Shown here in pieces: positions 1 to 9,049 of a stretch of DNA of 54,291 nucleotides. Every line of letters begins with the position of its first letter. Position 1 is the stretch's first letter. This DNA comes from DALYLB01 sp046154695. Lineage in GTDB: Bacteria > Acidobacteriota > Blastocatellia > RBC074. The position numbers and the translations under genes are program-made. The notes under the pieces were generated by a model, which saw nothing but the letters and a program-made list of their open reading frames with translations, searched no databases and was not told the DNA's origin. The DNA lies in assembly GCA_046154695.1 (NCBI GenBank), contig JBJXFI010000120.1, positions 1 through 54,291 of the forward strand. Reading direction: 5' to 3'.

Positions 1-146
1 CGGAGAGGTCGTCGCCGTTTGCCGACCTCAATGGTTTTCAGTATCACGAAAATTGGTTACAGAATTTCCTCATTGCCTCGTCAATGGGGGGCTTTCGATT
101 GTGACCACAAAATCCGTTAGTATCAGACGAGTTCAACAAAACCGCG

Positions 147-1055
147 GTGGTGATCAGCCGGCAGGATGTGCGCTTCGCCGTCAACCTGTCGGCGTTTGAT
201 AACAGCGGAACCGGATTGAGCGAGGCGGACGCAGCGGCCAATCCGACAAACATTCGGTTTGTGAAAGTGATGATTACGCCAAAGGATGTCACGATGATCT
301 TCGCCCGCCTCGCGTTGAACTCCAATATGGTCAGTCTTTCGCGAGAGGCGGTGGCGGGGCAGTCCGTCTCCCTGAACGTGATTTGCAATATCTTACCGCT
401 TTCCGTTGTGCAGGATGACATGACGGAAACGCCGTTGAATGTCGATCCGCAATGCCCCAGTCAGGTGGCCTTTACGCCGGGCTGCACGTACACGATTCGC
501 TCCAAGCCGGGCAACTCGATTTCCGCCGGGAACTACCAGATCCTTGCGTTGACGGGGCGAGGAGGCAGTGATGCCAGAGAAGCCGTCGCGATCGGCGCGG
601 ACACCTGCTACTCGGCCGGCGATATCGTGGAGACCAAGCCGGGCGTCACGGCGGGACCGATCCGACAGGGGATGAATACCCGCTTCGATGAATACTCGGG
701 AGGATTGGACCCGAACGAATATCCGCCGGATACAAACATCAAAACCGGGATCACTTATGCCCAGTACATCAGCGGCTTGTCGGCTTATAAGGAAAGCCCA
801 AGCCATCCGGGCATTCCGAACAGGCGCGTATTTCTATTGCCTATTATCAATCAAAGCGAGTTCGATAACGGGCGCGATCAAGTGCGGATCGCGAAGTTCG
901 GCGTCTTCTTCATGCGGAACAAAGTGGCCAATGGAAATGGCGGGGAGATTACGGCGGAATTCATCTCATCGCGGGTGGTGGTCGGAGACGGCGGGTACGA
1001 TGCGGCGGCCGGGGCTCCAACCGTGCAGGCGGCGGTTCCAGTGCTTTATCGCTGA
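147..1055 (+). CDS. TadG-like protein, C-terminal part (5' end missing or disrupted)
   Basis: The 302 residues read like the C-terminal, exported part of an acidobacterial TadG-type pilus-assembly protein, ending in the typical VPVLYR-like tail. Such proteins normally start with a Tad domain: a membrane helix followed by an Ala-rich stretch. That part is absent. The frame stays open upstream only to a TGA at 102-104, and the codons just before the GTG at 147 encode FNKTAV, which looks like the same protein continuing. So 147 is probably not a true start, and the gene is cut or interrupted near the window edge. The TadE-like gene follows closely. TadE/TadG-type proteins are minor pseudopilin-like parts of Flp/Tad pili. 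The family call is from overall resemblance; no catalytic motif is expected. Confidence 0.6.
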   Translation: MVISRQDVRFAVNLSAFDNSGTGLSEADAAANPTNIRFVKVMITPKDVTMIFARLALNSNMVSLSREAVAGQSVSLNVICNILPLSVVQDDMTETPLNVDPQCPSQVAFTPGCTYTIRSKPGNSISAGNYQILALTGRGGSDAREAVAIGADTCYSAGDIVETKPGVTAGPIRQGMNTRFDEYSGGLDPNEYPPDTNIKTGITYAQYISGLSAYKESPSHPGIPNRRVFLLPIINQSEFDNGRDQVRIAKFGVFFMRNKVANGNGGEITAEFISSRVVVGDGGYDAAAGAPTVQAAVPVLYR

Positions 1056-1094
1056 GATGGTTACTCCGGCATCTGGAGAAAGGTGATCTTGGGA

Positions 1095-1577
1095 ATGAAA
1101 CATATCGGTGCGGGAAAAAATGGATTTGTCGGCGGGAGGCGCGGTCGGGGCGAGCGCGGCGCTCAACTCGTCGAATTGGCGATTGTCCTGCCGGTGCTGC
1201 TTTTGCTGGTCGCGGTGATCGTCGAGTTTGGGCAGTCCTTTTACACGTACACGACGCTGGCGAAAGCGACCCGCGCCGCCGCGCGCTATCTTTCGTCGAA
1301 GCCCACCACCACGGCGGAGCAGGACACGGCCAAAAGGATGGCGGTTTGCGGCAACCCTTCCTCGTGCACGTCACAATCGCCCGTGATCAGCGGGTTGACG
1401 ACGAGCAACATTCAGATCTCGATGACCGGCAGCGTCAATTTTCCGAACACGATCACGGTGCGCGTCGTCGGGTATCGCTATCAGCCCATCTTGATGTTCG
1501 GCTATTACGGCGGCTCTTCGCTGAGTGACGTGGAAGTCAGCCCCAGCACGACGATGCGCTACACGCGATCGAACTGA
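1095..1577 (+). CDS. TadE-like pilus assembly protein
   Basis: A 160-residue protein with the TadE-like signature near the N-terminus: a short basic segment, then GAQLVELAIVLPVLLLL, a single membrane helix preceded by the conserved Glu of TadE/pilin-like proteins. A Tyr-rich stretch and ATRAAARYL follow. The rest is an exported domain of about 110 residues. I chose ATG 1095 because AGAAAGGTGA lies about 10 bases upstream; a GTG at 1083 in the same frame is possible. It lies 39 bases after the TadG-like gene and is presumably co-transcribed with it. It converges with the EPS locus, with only 60 bases between the two stop codons. The role in Flp/Tad pilus assembly is known for the family; here it is inferred. 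Confidence 0.8.
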   Translation: MKHIGAGKNGFVGGRRGRGERGAQLVELAIVLPVLLLLVAVIVEFGQSFYTYTTLAKATRAAARYLSSKPTTTAEQDTAKRMAVCGNPSSCTSQSPVISGLTTSNIQISMTGSVNFPNTITVRVVGYRYQPILMFGYYGGSSLSDVEVSPSTTMRYTRSN

Positions 1578-1637
1578 AGCACGAAAGTGCCTGGAAGGTC
1601 GAAAAGAGCCGCACCCTTCAGAGTTTCCCGGTTGGCG

Positions 1638-2609
1638 TCAGGCTTTGGTGTCTTTCTTGTAGATGAAGCGGTCCCGGGCCTCATAGATGCCGAGCGCGAG
1701 CCGGGGGGCCACGCGAAGGATCCCCAAGGCGAGAGAGATCTTGGAGCTTTTCATATAGGTATTCGCGTCCGACAGGGAGGATATTGCGGTCTGTATTTTT
1801 CCCTCGAAGAATGCCTGCTTCCCTTCATAGAGATTGAGCATCGCTCGGATGTAGCGGAGCCGGTCCTCGACGAGCGCCCGTTCCCCGGGCGAGAGGTCCA
1901 TTGTCCGGTCGATCTTCTCCATCGCTCGTTGGAAGCTGCTCCAAAAACCGACCTGATCGTCGCTTAAGCACCCTGCCCGCCGGCGATACCGGAAGAGCGG
2001 GTCTTTGGTGTACACGATCCGCCATCCCCGATGGGCGATGCGCAGCCAGAGGTCGAAATCCTCCGAGGTGGGAAGGGTTTCGTCATACAATCCCGCCTCG
2101 ATAATGGCATCTCGCCGCGCCATCGAGGTCCCGACAACATGCACCTTCTCCTCGATCATGCTTCTGAAGGTGACTTCGCCATCGGAAGGGAAGATCGACA
2201 TGAAATCTTTTCCGGCGAGCGGGGAATCGCCGAAGAGCATGGCGTTGGTATAGCTGACCGCGATCTCCGGACTGGCCGTGATCGCGGCCATCTGCCGCGC
2301 CAGATATTCCGGCAGCCAGATATCGTCACTGTCCAACATGACTACGAATTCGCCGCGGGCCAGGCGAATCCCCGCGTTGCGGGCGCTGGCAGCGCCTCCG
2401 TTCTCCTTCTTCATATAGCGCACGGCGTCGCCATACGGCTTGAGCGCTTCCTCCAATTGGGGCGTATCGGGCGAGCCGTCGTTGATGACGATGATCTCAT
2501 AATCCTGGTACGTTTGGCCGAGGACTGAGTCGAGCGCCTCGGCGATATATTGCGAGGTGTTGTATGCGGGAACAATCACGCTTACTTTGGGAGAACCATG
2601 CTTTGTCAT
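1638..2609 (-). CDS. Glycosyltransferase family 2
   Basis: A 323-residue GT-A fold glycosyltransferase. The N-terminus has the family 2 nucleotide-sugar binding start (VSVIVPAYNTSQYI), INDGSPD near residues 43-48, and the metal-binding acidic motif DSDD at 93-96. No membrane helix is evident, so it is probably a cytoplasmic or membrane-associated enzyme adding one sugar to the lipid-linked repeat unit. It is the last gene of the minus-strand EPS locus, 30 bases after the deacetylase gene. Its ATG lacks a clear Shine-Dalgarno, which suggests translational coupling. Donor and acceptor cannot be read from the sequence. Confidence 0.88.
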   Translation of the reverse strand: MTKHGSPKVSVIVPAYNTSQYIAEALDSVLGQTYQDYEIIVINDGSPDTPQLEEALKPYGDAVRYMKKENGGAASARNAGIRLARGEFVVMLDSDDIWLPEYLARQMAAITASPEIAVSYTNAMLFGDSPLAGKDFMSIFPSDGEVTFRSMIEEKVHVVGTSMARRDAIIEAGLYDETLPTSEDFDLWLRIAHRGWRIVYTKDPLFRYRRRAGCLSDDQVGFWSSFQRAMEKIDRTMDLSPGERALVEDRLRYIRAMLNLYEGKQAFFEGKIQTAISSLSDANTYMKSSKISLALGILRVAPRLALGIYEARDRFIYKKDTKA

Positions 2610-2639
2610 AACCGCTGATGAATGCCTGGGCCTGTGTGG

Positions 2640-3638
2640 TCAGATCCGGGCGAAATTTCGGAGCTGGTTTTTAAGATGTTCGCAGCCGCTGGTGGTTTGC
2701 ACGAAATGGGGAAGGTCGGTTTCAGCGTAAATTCTGCGAATGGCGAACGGATCGACTTGCGCGTCGTTGAATCCCGGCGCGGACGAGCCCGCGCCGCGAT
2801 AGCCAGCGCGAACGACCGCTTCCCGCACGCGGTCGTTCATCTCTCCATTGGGATAGGAGAAGATGTCCGATGTCCGCCCCAATTCGTCCTCGATCTGGGC
2901 GCGCGACTCGGCGACTTCGCGCCGCATCTTCACTTCGCTGATTTGCGTCAGCATCGCGTGGGTCACGGTGTGCGATCCGAATTCGATGCCCGCCATGGCC
3001 ATTTCCCGCACCTGGCCCCAATGGAGGGCCCCGAACTCCTTCGGCGGGATGATCGGAAGCGGGACGTCGAGCGCGCGGGCGACCCCTCCCACCGCCTCGG
3101 TCCGCTCTTCATGCGGAATCGCCAGAAGCGCGGTATTGATGCGGGCCGCGGCCGCGTCGCGCGAGGCCGCCTCTCCCAGCGCAATTCGCAAACGTTCGCG
3201 GCCGATCGCCAGTTGATATTCCCCGCCGGCCGCCTGCGCCGTCAGGAAGGCCGCCCGATCGGCCGGCATCCATGCTCGCTGGGAAACGAAGTCCGTGACC
3301 AGGAAGACCGTGGCCGTCACCCCTTCCTTCCGAAGAATGGGAAAGGCCGCCTCATAAAAATCGTTGTACCCGTCATCGACCGTGATGACCGCCAGCCCTC
3401 GCGGCAGCCTCTCTCCCGCCTTCAGATAGTCGGCGATCGTCGTGAGCGGGACGATGCGGTAATGCGCGTTCAGATAGGCCACCTGCCTCGCAAACGATTC
3501 CGGCGGAACGGTCACGCCGTCGTTGCTCTCGCCGAAACGGTGATACATGAGAACCAGCGCATCGCCGCGGGTAATCCAGCGGAACGGCGCGAATGCGCCG
3601 GCCGCACTTATCAGTTCAAGCGCCGCTTTCTTGTTCAT
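2640..3638 (-). CDS. Polysaccharide deacetylase (NodB-type, CE4)
   Basis: A 332-residue protein with the NodB homology domain. Motif 1 is TVDDGYND with the Asp pair at 88-89, and motif 2 is HTVTH with His223 and His227, which would bind the metal. These enzymes remove N- or O-acetyl groups from sugars. No signal peptide is obvious. The C-terminal stretch (FVQTTSGCEHLKNQLRN) is shared with the deacetylase at 42803-43861, so the two are paralogues. AAAGGAG about 10 bases before the ATG supports the start. It lies between an N-acyltransferase and a GT2, so it probably trims the same polymer. A free amine exposed this way could be re-acylated by the neighbouring GNAT proteins; that link is inference. 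Confidence 0.87.
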   Translation of the reverse strand: MNKKAALELISAAGAFAPFRWITRGDALVLMYHRFGESNDGVTVPPESFARQVAYLNAHYRIVPLTTIADYLKAGERLPRGLAVITVDDGYNDFYEAAFPILRKEGVTATVFLVTDFVSQRAWMPADRAAFLTAQAAGGEYQLAIGRERLRIALGEAASRDAAAARINTALLAIPHEERTEAVGGVARALDVPLPIIPPKEFGALHWGQVREMAMAGIEFGSHTVTHAMLTQISEVKMRREVAESRAQIEDELGRTSDIFSYPNGEMNDRVREAVVRAGYRGAGSSAPGFNDAQVDPFAIRRIYAETDLPHFVQTTSGCEHLKNQLRNFARI

Positions 3639-3819
3639 TCCGATGAAACTCCTTTTTCCGGCTCCGGCTCGCGGTCGCTATCAACCGCGATGCCTCCGAT
3701 TCGCTGACCCGATGCGATGTCGCAGGTTACAGTCGGCAAATGACTTGTCCGGGAACCATGGGGATGCGCCTGGGAAGCGAGATTTTGCGGGGTGAGGCAA
3801 ACTCAACACACCGTCGAAA

Positions 3820-3832
3820 GTATACGTTATAC
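3820..3832. promoter_or_regulatory. Short palindrome, possible operator
   Basis: GTATACGTTATAC, a pair of 5-base inverted half-sites around CGT, lies in the 210-base gap between the deacetylase and the double-GNAT gene. This gap is wider than most in the locus, so a promoter is plausible. No clear -35/-10 pair was found, and the palindrome could be chance. Confidence 0.2.
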
Positions 3833-3848
3833 AATTTCCGGGGGGCAA

Positions 3849-5603
3849 TCATTGTTTTTCCCCCGCGATTTCCGTGTTGTTGCTCGGCGCGGGGCGATTG
3901 GACCAGCTTGTCGTCCTGCCGAACGCGCTTCGCGCGAAGCCGCTGTATTGGTGGAGGAAGCCCAGGTGTTCGACCGCCTCTCGCAGGCTTCGATTTCGGG
4001 CGGAGACCTGGATTTGCACCTGCGCCGCCCCGGAGACCTTGGCCGCGTCGCGCAGCATCTGCGAAAGGGACGCGAGCGGCAGGCTCGGCCCGTTCGACTC
4101 GCTGTAAAGATCGCCGAGCACGACGGCGTCGGGGGCCGGCAGGACCGTCCCGTCCGCTCCCGCGGGGGGCTTGCGGCTCTGCGGTTCGCTCAACCATCCG
4201 TATTGAATCAGCCGGCCGTCCTCGGCGCGCGTATAGACATGCTGGCCCGCCTCCAGATTCTCCAGCGCCCGCTTCATGAATGTGTTCACCGTTGGCTGCC
4301 ATGGCTCGCGCGGCTCATAGAGCAGCAGATCCGGAACCCGGTCTTTCACCAGGGGCCGCGCGCCGGGCAGATCGGGCAGGGAAGCAATATCGATGGCGTA
4401 GGTCCGCACTTCCTCCCGGCGCCAGATCGCTCCCATTAAGCTCTTGAGCGAGTGCAGGAGCAGGGCCGCCGGCGTCATTCGCGACCATTTCCGCCGCTTG
4501 TCCTTGAGGCTCGAAATGGCGTCCCGGGTCTGTTCCGGAGTAATCCTGAATCTGAGCGCCGCCTCCTTGGCGCCCTCCGCCAGACTTCGTTGAATCTTGT
4601 ATCGCAGACAGTGCGCGCGCTTGAAGAAGATCGTGATGATGCGCACCTCGTCGTGATGCGTCGCATATCGGTCTTTGTATTGTCCGCCGGGCGTCAGATC
4701 GAAAACGGGGATCTCCTCTTTGGCGAGCTCCACGGCCGTCATCAGGATGTGCAGCTCGCCCGGCGAGTACCTCGCGAAGAAAGGCGAATGCGTGATCAGC
4801 CCCAGGAGCACCTGCTCCCGATTGTATATATGGATCTGCGCCGAAGCGATCTCATTGTCGACGCGCAGCGCCGTCGCATGAATCATTCTCGGATGGCGCG
4901 CCAACTGCGTATAGAACTGCCGTTGCAGCGGATCCGGCTGCACATCCGGCAGGTTATAAATCGCCCGCAATCGCAGGGTCTGGTAACAGGTCAGCTCCTG
5001 CAGCACCGCGCCCACTTCCTCCGGATCGAGAATGCGATCGAGATGAAGATTGCCCAGCCGTTTGAGGCGGTTGATTTTGCTCTGCTTCTTCTTCCGCAGC
5101 GTATCCTTGAAGCTCTCGCCATTTCCGACTTCCAGCAATCCTCGCGGTATCGACCGGACATGGCACCGATCGCCCCACCGGCCGCCGGATTGGGCCCAGG
5201 CGATGGGAACGCTCGGCAGCATAAACAGCAGGGTCAAGGCACCGCCCGGGAACGCTGCGCTCAACCGGTCTAGCGCCGATTCGATAAATTCATCTCCGTG
5301 CCGGGCGTCCGCCAGCCATGCCTGATACTCCGCCTGTGTGCCTCCAGCGAAGACGAGCTTTCCGGATTCCGTATGAACGGCCAGCGTAAACAGACCGGCG
5401 AGGTCTCCCCCGGTCGTTGCTCCGGTTAGAATGACGGGAAGGTATTGGCTCTTGTAGGAGGAGTACCAGGTGAGAACGAACTCTTCGCTTTGATAAACCG
5501 ACCCCCATGGGCATGTTTCATATAGGTCCTTCCATCGCCTGCGAAATTCGGCGTCCCCAAGCAGCGCCTCGGCCGCCGGGCCCATCAATATTTCAATCTT
5601 CAT
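3849..5603 (-). CDS. Double GNAT / FemAB-like acyltransferase
   Basis: 584 residues. The first half resembles the BioF2-like GNAT fold (PF13480, FemAB-related): a Lys/Arg-rich FKDTLRKKKQSKINRLKR segment, then an acceptor/donor core with a YSPGELHIL-like stretch and a short FDLTPGGQYKDRYA motif. The second half, after a basic linker, looks like a further degenerate acyltransferase domain and has no motif I recognise. Relatives in EPS loci transfer acyl or aminoacyl groups to sugars. I chose ATG 5603 over an in-frame TTG at 5636 because it gives MKIEI; neither has a good Shine-Dalgarno. It sits with two more GNAT genes, two formyltransferases and an acyltransferase, suggesting polymer decoration. 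Substrate unknown. Confidence 0.72.
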   Translation of the reverse strand: MKIEILMGPAAEALLGDAEFRRRWKDLYETCPWGSVYQSEEFVLTWYSSYKSQYLPVILTGATTGGDLAGLFTLAVHTESGKLVFAGGTQAEYQAWLADARHGDEFIESALDRLSAAFPGGALTLLFMLPSVPIAWAQSGGRWGDRCHVRSIPRGLLEVGNGESFKDTLRKKKQSKINRLKRLGNLHLDRILDPEEVGAVLQELTCYQTLRLRAIYNLPDVQPDPLQRQFYTQLARHPRMIHATALRVDNEIASAQIHIYNREQVLLGLITHSPFFARYSPGELHILMTAVELAKEEIPVFDLTPGGQYKDRYATHHDEVRIITIFFKRAHCLRYKIQRSLAEGAKEAALRFRITPEQTRDAISSLKDKRRKWSRMTPAALLLHSLKSLMGAIWRREEVRTYAIDIASLPDLPGARPLVKDRVPDLLLYEPREPWQPTVNTFMKRALENLEAGQHVYTRAEDGRLIQYGWLSEPQSRKPPAGADGTVLPAPDAVVLGDLYSESNGPSLPLASLSQMLRDAAKVSGAAQVQIQVSARNRSLREAVEHLGFLHQYSGFARSAFGRTTSWSNRPAPSNNTEIAGEKQ

Positions 5604-5735
5604 AACAGCGTCTAACAATAAGTCCGTTGATCGCAACCGGCCGCCTGTGAGCAGGGATTTGAAGTTGCGGGATGCGCGAGGGGAAAACCCGGGGATTCTT
5701 CGGGCCTCGCGAAGGGCGAACAGACGGGATCATCC

Positions 5736-6860
5736 TCATCTGAAATGGAGGCACCATTCTCCTTCCAGCTTCGAGATGAGCGCATCGCCGCGTTGAATGC
5801 TGTCGGTGAGGTCCGCATCCCGCGAATTGATCAGAAACCAGGGCGTGCCGCATCGCAGCGTGCAGCGTTTGTCGGAGAAGACGGGAATGAACGGCGGTTC
5901 CAGCCGGCCGGTGACGGAGAGGGAGCCATGGCGCCAGGCGTCGTGAAAGAGATGGTCGATCACGTCCCCGATCGCCCCTTTTCCGGCCATCACCTGCAGC
6001 AGATTGCTCTCGCCTCCGGACTTCAGCAGATAGATGTACCACCCAATCAACGCTCCCCCGGCTCGCCGGAGGGCGAATTTGCGAAGTTCGCCCGATTGCG
6101 TCTTCCGGCCGACCGTCTCCAGCAGCCACCTGAGCGATGAAGCGTCGTATTCGGGCCAGAGCGCCCGGGTGCTGGAAAATTCCGAAAGACAGGTGAGCAG
6201 ATGTTCCGGGGTCAGCTCTTCCGCCTCGACCTCCGGCCGCGGAAGCCCGAAGTGTTTCGGCAGTTTGCGCGCGGCAATCGCGTCGGCGAAATTGCAGAAG
6301 GGCCGGGTCGACGTCGTTAGCAGCGAGGAGGCCAGGCTCCCCGCTCCCGACAAGGCCCCGATCATGGAAACGGCGTATCGACTGGGACGCAGCAGGCGCG
6401 TCCAGTGAATGCTGTAGAGCGGCGCGGTCACGCCTCCGAACGCTTCCCATAGTTTCCGTGATGTGTCATTGGCTTCATCCGTCATCGATAAATCCTGCGG
6501 GCCGGACAGAAAGGTCTTCATCAGGCCCATGCTGGCGGAGAGCGTCTGCGTATCAGGATCGACGATGAACTGGCTGCTGATGGCGACGCGAATAGGCCGC
6601 CCGCGGTGGGTCATCCGGCGGGGCAGCACGCCGAGAAAGCCGGTGATCTTTCCCGTCGCGTCCTCCGAAACCAGCGAGGGCAGGGTCTCATCGCACCAGG
6701 GATTCCGGAGGAAGATTCCCTCGAAATACTCGTTATAGTCCCGTAACTCCTCGGGAGAGATCGGTCCCCGGGCAGGTTCTCCATTCACGCCAAAGACCCG
6801 CCGGTGCAGGGCGGAGATCTGCGGGATATCATCCCCCTTGAGAGGGCGTATAGACTTCAT
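5736..6860 (-). CDS. GNAT-family N-acyltransferase
   Basis: A 374-residue protein that opens like a GNAT acetyltransferase (MKSIRPLKGDDIPQISALHR) and has a central VSEDATGKITGFLGVLPRRM strand-turn segment, where the acyl donor binds in this fold. Length and layout resemble two stacked GNAT-like halves, as in the 9050-10183 neighbour, and the two are probably distant paralogues. It has no membrane segment and is likely cytoplasmic. It lies between the formyltransferase gene and the double-GNAT gene on the same strand. Substrate cannot be read; acylation of an amino sugar or a carrier-linked intermediate is inferred from context only. Confidence 0.68.
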   Translation of the reverse strand: MKSIRPLKGDDIPQISALHRRVFGVNGEPARGPISPEELRDYNEYFEGIFLRNPWCDETLPSLVSEDATGKITGFLGVLPRRMTHRGRPIRVAISSQFIVDPDTQTLSASMGLMKTFLSGPQDLSMTDEANDTSRKLWEAFGGVTAPLYSIHWTRLLRPSRYAVSMIGALSGAGSLASSLLTTSTRPFCNFADAIAARKLPKHFGLPRPEVEAEELTPEHLLTCLSEFSSTRALWPEYDASSLRWLLETVGRKTQSGELRKFALRRAGGALIGWYIYLLKSGGESNLLQVMAGKGAIGDVIDHLFHDAWRHGSLSVTGRLEPPFIPVFSDKRCTLRCGTPWFLINSRDADLTDSIQRGDALISKLEGEWCLHFR

Positions 6861-6919
6861 TTCGTTTTATTTTTGGCACCTTTCCGCGGGGCGGCGGCGG
6901 GCAACCCTGCGGAAACAAC

Positions 6920-7795
6920 TCAGGAAGACGCCATTCTCCGTTTCTTATGTTTGAGTGACGCGGGCGCACTGCCCGCGCTCGTTGCCCGCGCGATGAGCCG
7001 GCGTTTCAATTCGTCCTTCTCCGGCTTGATGGGCAATCGATAGCGGTGGCCCAGGCTGACGTCCTGTTCTCGGGTTCGAACGGAGCCGTCGGCGATCATC
7101 CTCACCGCGTCCGTCATCAATTTCACGCAATTTCCGGCAATCCCCGCGCGAAAGTCGGCGATGAACGCCTCGAAGTCGAGTCCATATTCGTAATCGTATT
7201 TCAGCGGCACGGTCTCCTGCGTGATGATCGCCCCCGTGTCAACTTTCGCCTCGACGAAATGCACCGTGATGCCAACCTCGGGCTCCTCATTGAAGAGCTC
7301 CCAAAAGACCGGCGGACCGCCCCGATAATACGGCGCCAGCCCCTGATGGATGTTGATCGATCCCATTCGCGGTATCTTGAATACGCTCTCTTTCAGGATG
7401 TTGGTTCCCCAGACGATCCCGAGATCCGCATCCGCGCCCCGCATAAATTCGATCGCGTCCGGCGCGTGATAGTTCGGCAGGTAATGCAGCGGGATCCCCA
7501 GCCGCTCGGCGGTCTCCTCGAGATCCTCCCGCGTCTCATGGTGATTCTCCGCCTCCGCCTCCGGCGCCCGCGTTAGGAGCTGTTTGAGCGGCTTGGCGAT
7601 GGTTGCCGCATACCCATCATAGCGTATCGACCGCTGCAGCCGCTCTTTCATCGTCAATTTCCTGCGGGAAATTTCGGTCTCCACATACACGCCGGCGACC
7701 GTGATGAGGTCGTTCTCGGCCAGGTTTTTCAGCAGCGGAACGCACCCGCCGTGGGTAAGGATGATGATTCGCAATTTTCGATTCTCTGTATTCAT
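6920..7795 (-). CDS. Formyltransferase-family protein (Fmt-like, sugar N-formyltransferase candidate)
   Basis: 291 residues with the formyl-transferase fold (PF00551). The catalytic triad of the family can be seen: Asn148 and His150 in INIHQG, and Asp186 in VDTGAI. The usual HPG is HQG here, a common variation in sugar formyltransferases. Enzymes of this group move a formyl group from N10-formyl-tetrahydrofolate to an amine, often a 4-amino-4-deoxy sugar nucleotide. No sugar aminotransferase is present in the window, so the amine must come from elsewhere or from deacetylation. It lies between an acyltransferase-3 gene and a GNAT gene. This is a second, clearly different copy from the one at 16643-17635. 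Confidence 0.78.
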   Translation of the reverse strand: MNTENRKLRIIILTHGGCVPLLKNLAENDLITVAGVYVETEISRRKLTMKERLQRSIRYDGYAATIAKPLKQLLTRAPEAEAENHHETREDLEETAERLGIPLHYLPNYHAPDAIEFMRGADADLGIVWGTNILKESVFKIPRMGSINIHQGLAPYYRGGPPVFWELFNEEPEVGITVHFVEAKVDTGAIITQETVPLKYDYEYGLDFEAFIADFRAGIAGNCVKLMTDAVRMIADGSVRTREQDVSLGHRYRLPIKPEKDELKRRLIARATSAGSAPASLKHKKRRMASS

Positions 7796-7829
7796 TGCGT
7801 TGCTCGTAATTCAGTCTTCAATGCGATCG

Positions 7830-8873
7830 TTATTTCCATTTTGAATTCAACCATGCCCTCATCGGATCTTCAATGAGATAAAAGGAGGAGATGCCCGTAA
7901 GGACCGCCAACAGCACAATGGTCGAGCCCAGGTGATGATGGCGCTTGTATTGATAAAACGGCTGCTGCCACAGGTAGATCGAATAGGACCAGGTGCCCAG
8001 CTTGCGCAGCGGCTTCCAGGTCAGGATCCGCCGCATCAGATCGGGAGATTGAGCCAGATGATTGACGATGAATGCAAGCAGCATCGGAGCCAGGATATAC
8101 CGCCATGCGCCTTCCCCGGTGATGTAGCAAAACGCCACGCTGGCGGATGCGATCAGCACGTGCCACGGATTGACATAGCGAGCCAGCCTTCCCTTGATCA
8201 GGAAATACCCGGCCGACATCATGATGAAGGACGCCTTCGCTTCGGTTCTGAGCTCGAAGTTGTGGGGGGCGATGGACGGGAAATGGTAGTACGCAAGATA
8301 GATGAAAATGCTCAACAGGCCGAGCGACACGAGCACAAGCCATTCCCGCTTGCGAACGAGCAGGATGGTTGTGATCAGACTCATCAGGATGTACGCGTGC
8401 TCTTCGATATTGAGGGACCATAGATGCCCCAGGGGGAGCGGCAGATCCCAGAGCGCCGGTGAACTCGGATAGTAGGTTCTGATGAACGAGGCCGTCGAGA
8501 GAGCTTCCCGCCAATCGAAATGCCGCGTTATGGCGAAATCGGTCAGATAGACCACGAATAGGAATGTCAGGAGCGCCGGAAAGATCCGGCTGATCCTCCG
8601 TTTGTAAAAATTGCCCAGGGAGGATCGTTTCACGAAAAGAATATTGCTCATCAACATGCCGGAAAGCACGAAAAACGTATCCACACCCATCTCTCCCAGC
8701 TCGAAAGAGCCGGATCCGATAAAATGTTCGCAAAGAACCAACAGAATCGCCAACCCGCGCCAGCCATCCAGATAGGGGACATGCTTGGGAATATCGATCG
8801 GTTGATTGATAAGACCTGCTCCCCACTGGGTGGTTTGCAGTTTGAAAGAACGAAGAGTGCCTGGTTGGTACAT
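7830..8873 (-). CDS. Acyltransferase 3 (OafA/WecH type) membrane protein
   Basis: 347 residues with about ten hydrophobic segments. It begins with the family signature YLDGWRGLAILLVLCEHF, whose His is the proposed catalytic residue, followed by GVDTFFVLSGMLM. Such proteins O-acylate polysaccharides, moving acyl groups across the inner membrane. I placed the start at ATG 8873 (MYQPG), which has AAGGGAAG about 7 bases upstream; an upstream extension would run through the palindromic repeat at 8891-8972 and is unlikely. The gene sits in the decoration island between a GNAT and a formyltransferase gene. Confidence 0.88.
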   Translation of the reverse strand: MYQPGTLRSFKLQTTQWGAGLINQPIDIPKHVPYLDGWRGLAILLVLCEHFIGSGSFELGEMGVDTFFVLSGMLMSNILFVKRSSLGNFYKRRISRIFPALLTFLFVVYLTDFAITRHFDWREALSTASFIRTYYPSSPALWDLPLPLGHLWSLNIEEHAYILMSLITTILLVRKREWLVLVSLGLLSIFIYLAYYHFPSIAPHNFELRTEAKASFIMMSAGYFLIKGRLARYVNPWHVLIASASVAFCYITGEGAWRYILAPMLLAFIVNHLAQSPDLMRRILTWKPLRKLGTWSYSIYLWQQPFYQYKRHHHLGSTIVLLAVLTGISSFYLIEDPMRAWLNSKWK

Positions 8874-8890
8874 CGTGTGACTTCCCTTCG

Positions 8891-8972
8891 GAAAATGCAT
8901 GGAGTTCCGCCTTCCGGCGGCCGGTTTTATCCTGAAGATTGGCCGCCTGAAGGCGGAGCTCCACACATTTAC
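8891..8972. repeat. Imperfect inverted repeat (miniature palindrome)
   Basis: Two arms of about 32 bases (8891-8922 and 8941-8972) pair around an 18-base loop, with 20 of 22 matches in the inner part. The inner left arm is GGAGTTCCGCCTTCCGGCGG and the inner right arm GGCCGCCTGAAGGCGGAGCT. It lies between the GNAT gene (ending 9050) and the acyltransferase-3 start (8873). The form is that of a REP-like or MITE-like element. No second copy was noticed in the window. Confidence 0.75.
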
Positions 8973-9049
8973 ACCATTTCCGGGCGTCGCGCTGCGAGTT
9001 GAACGACTCCAAAAGTAATTGTCGGGGCGGAGAATCGACCCACATAAAA

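Noticed and set aside
1579..1590. GCAC-GAAA-GTGC mini-hairpin as terminator between the convergent genes
   Set aside because: A 4-base stem without a T-run is too weak to call.
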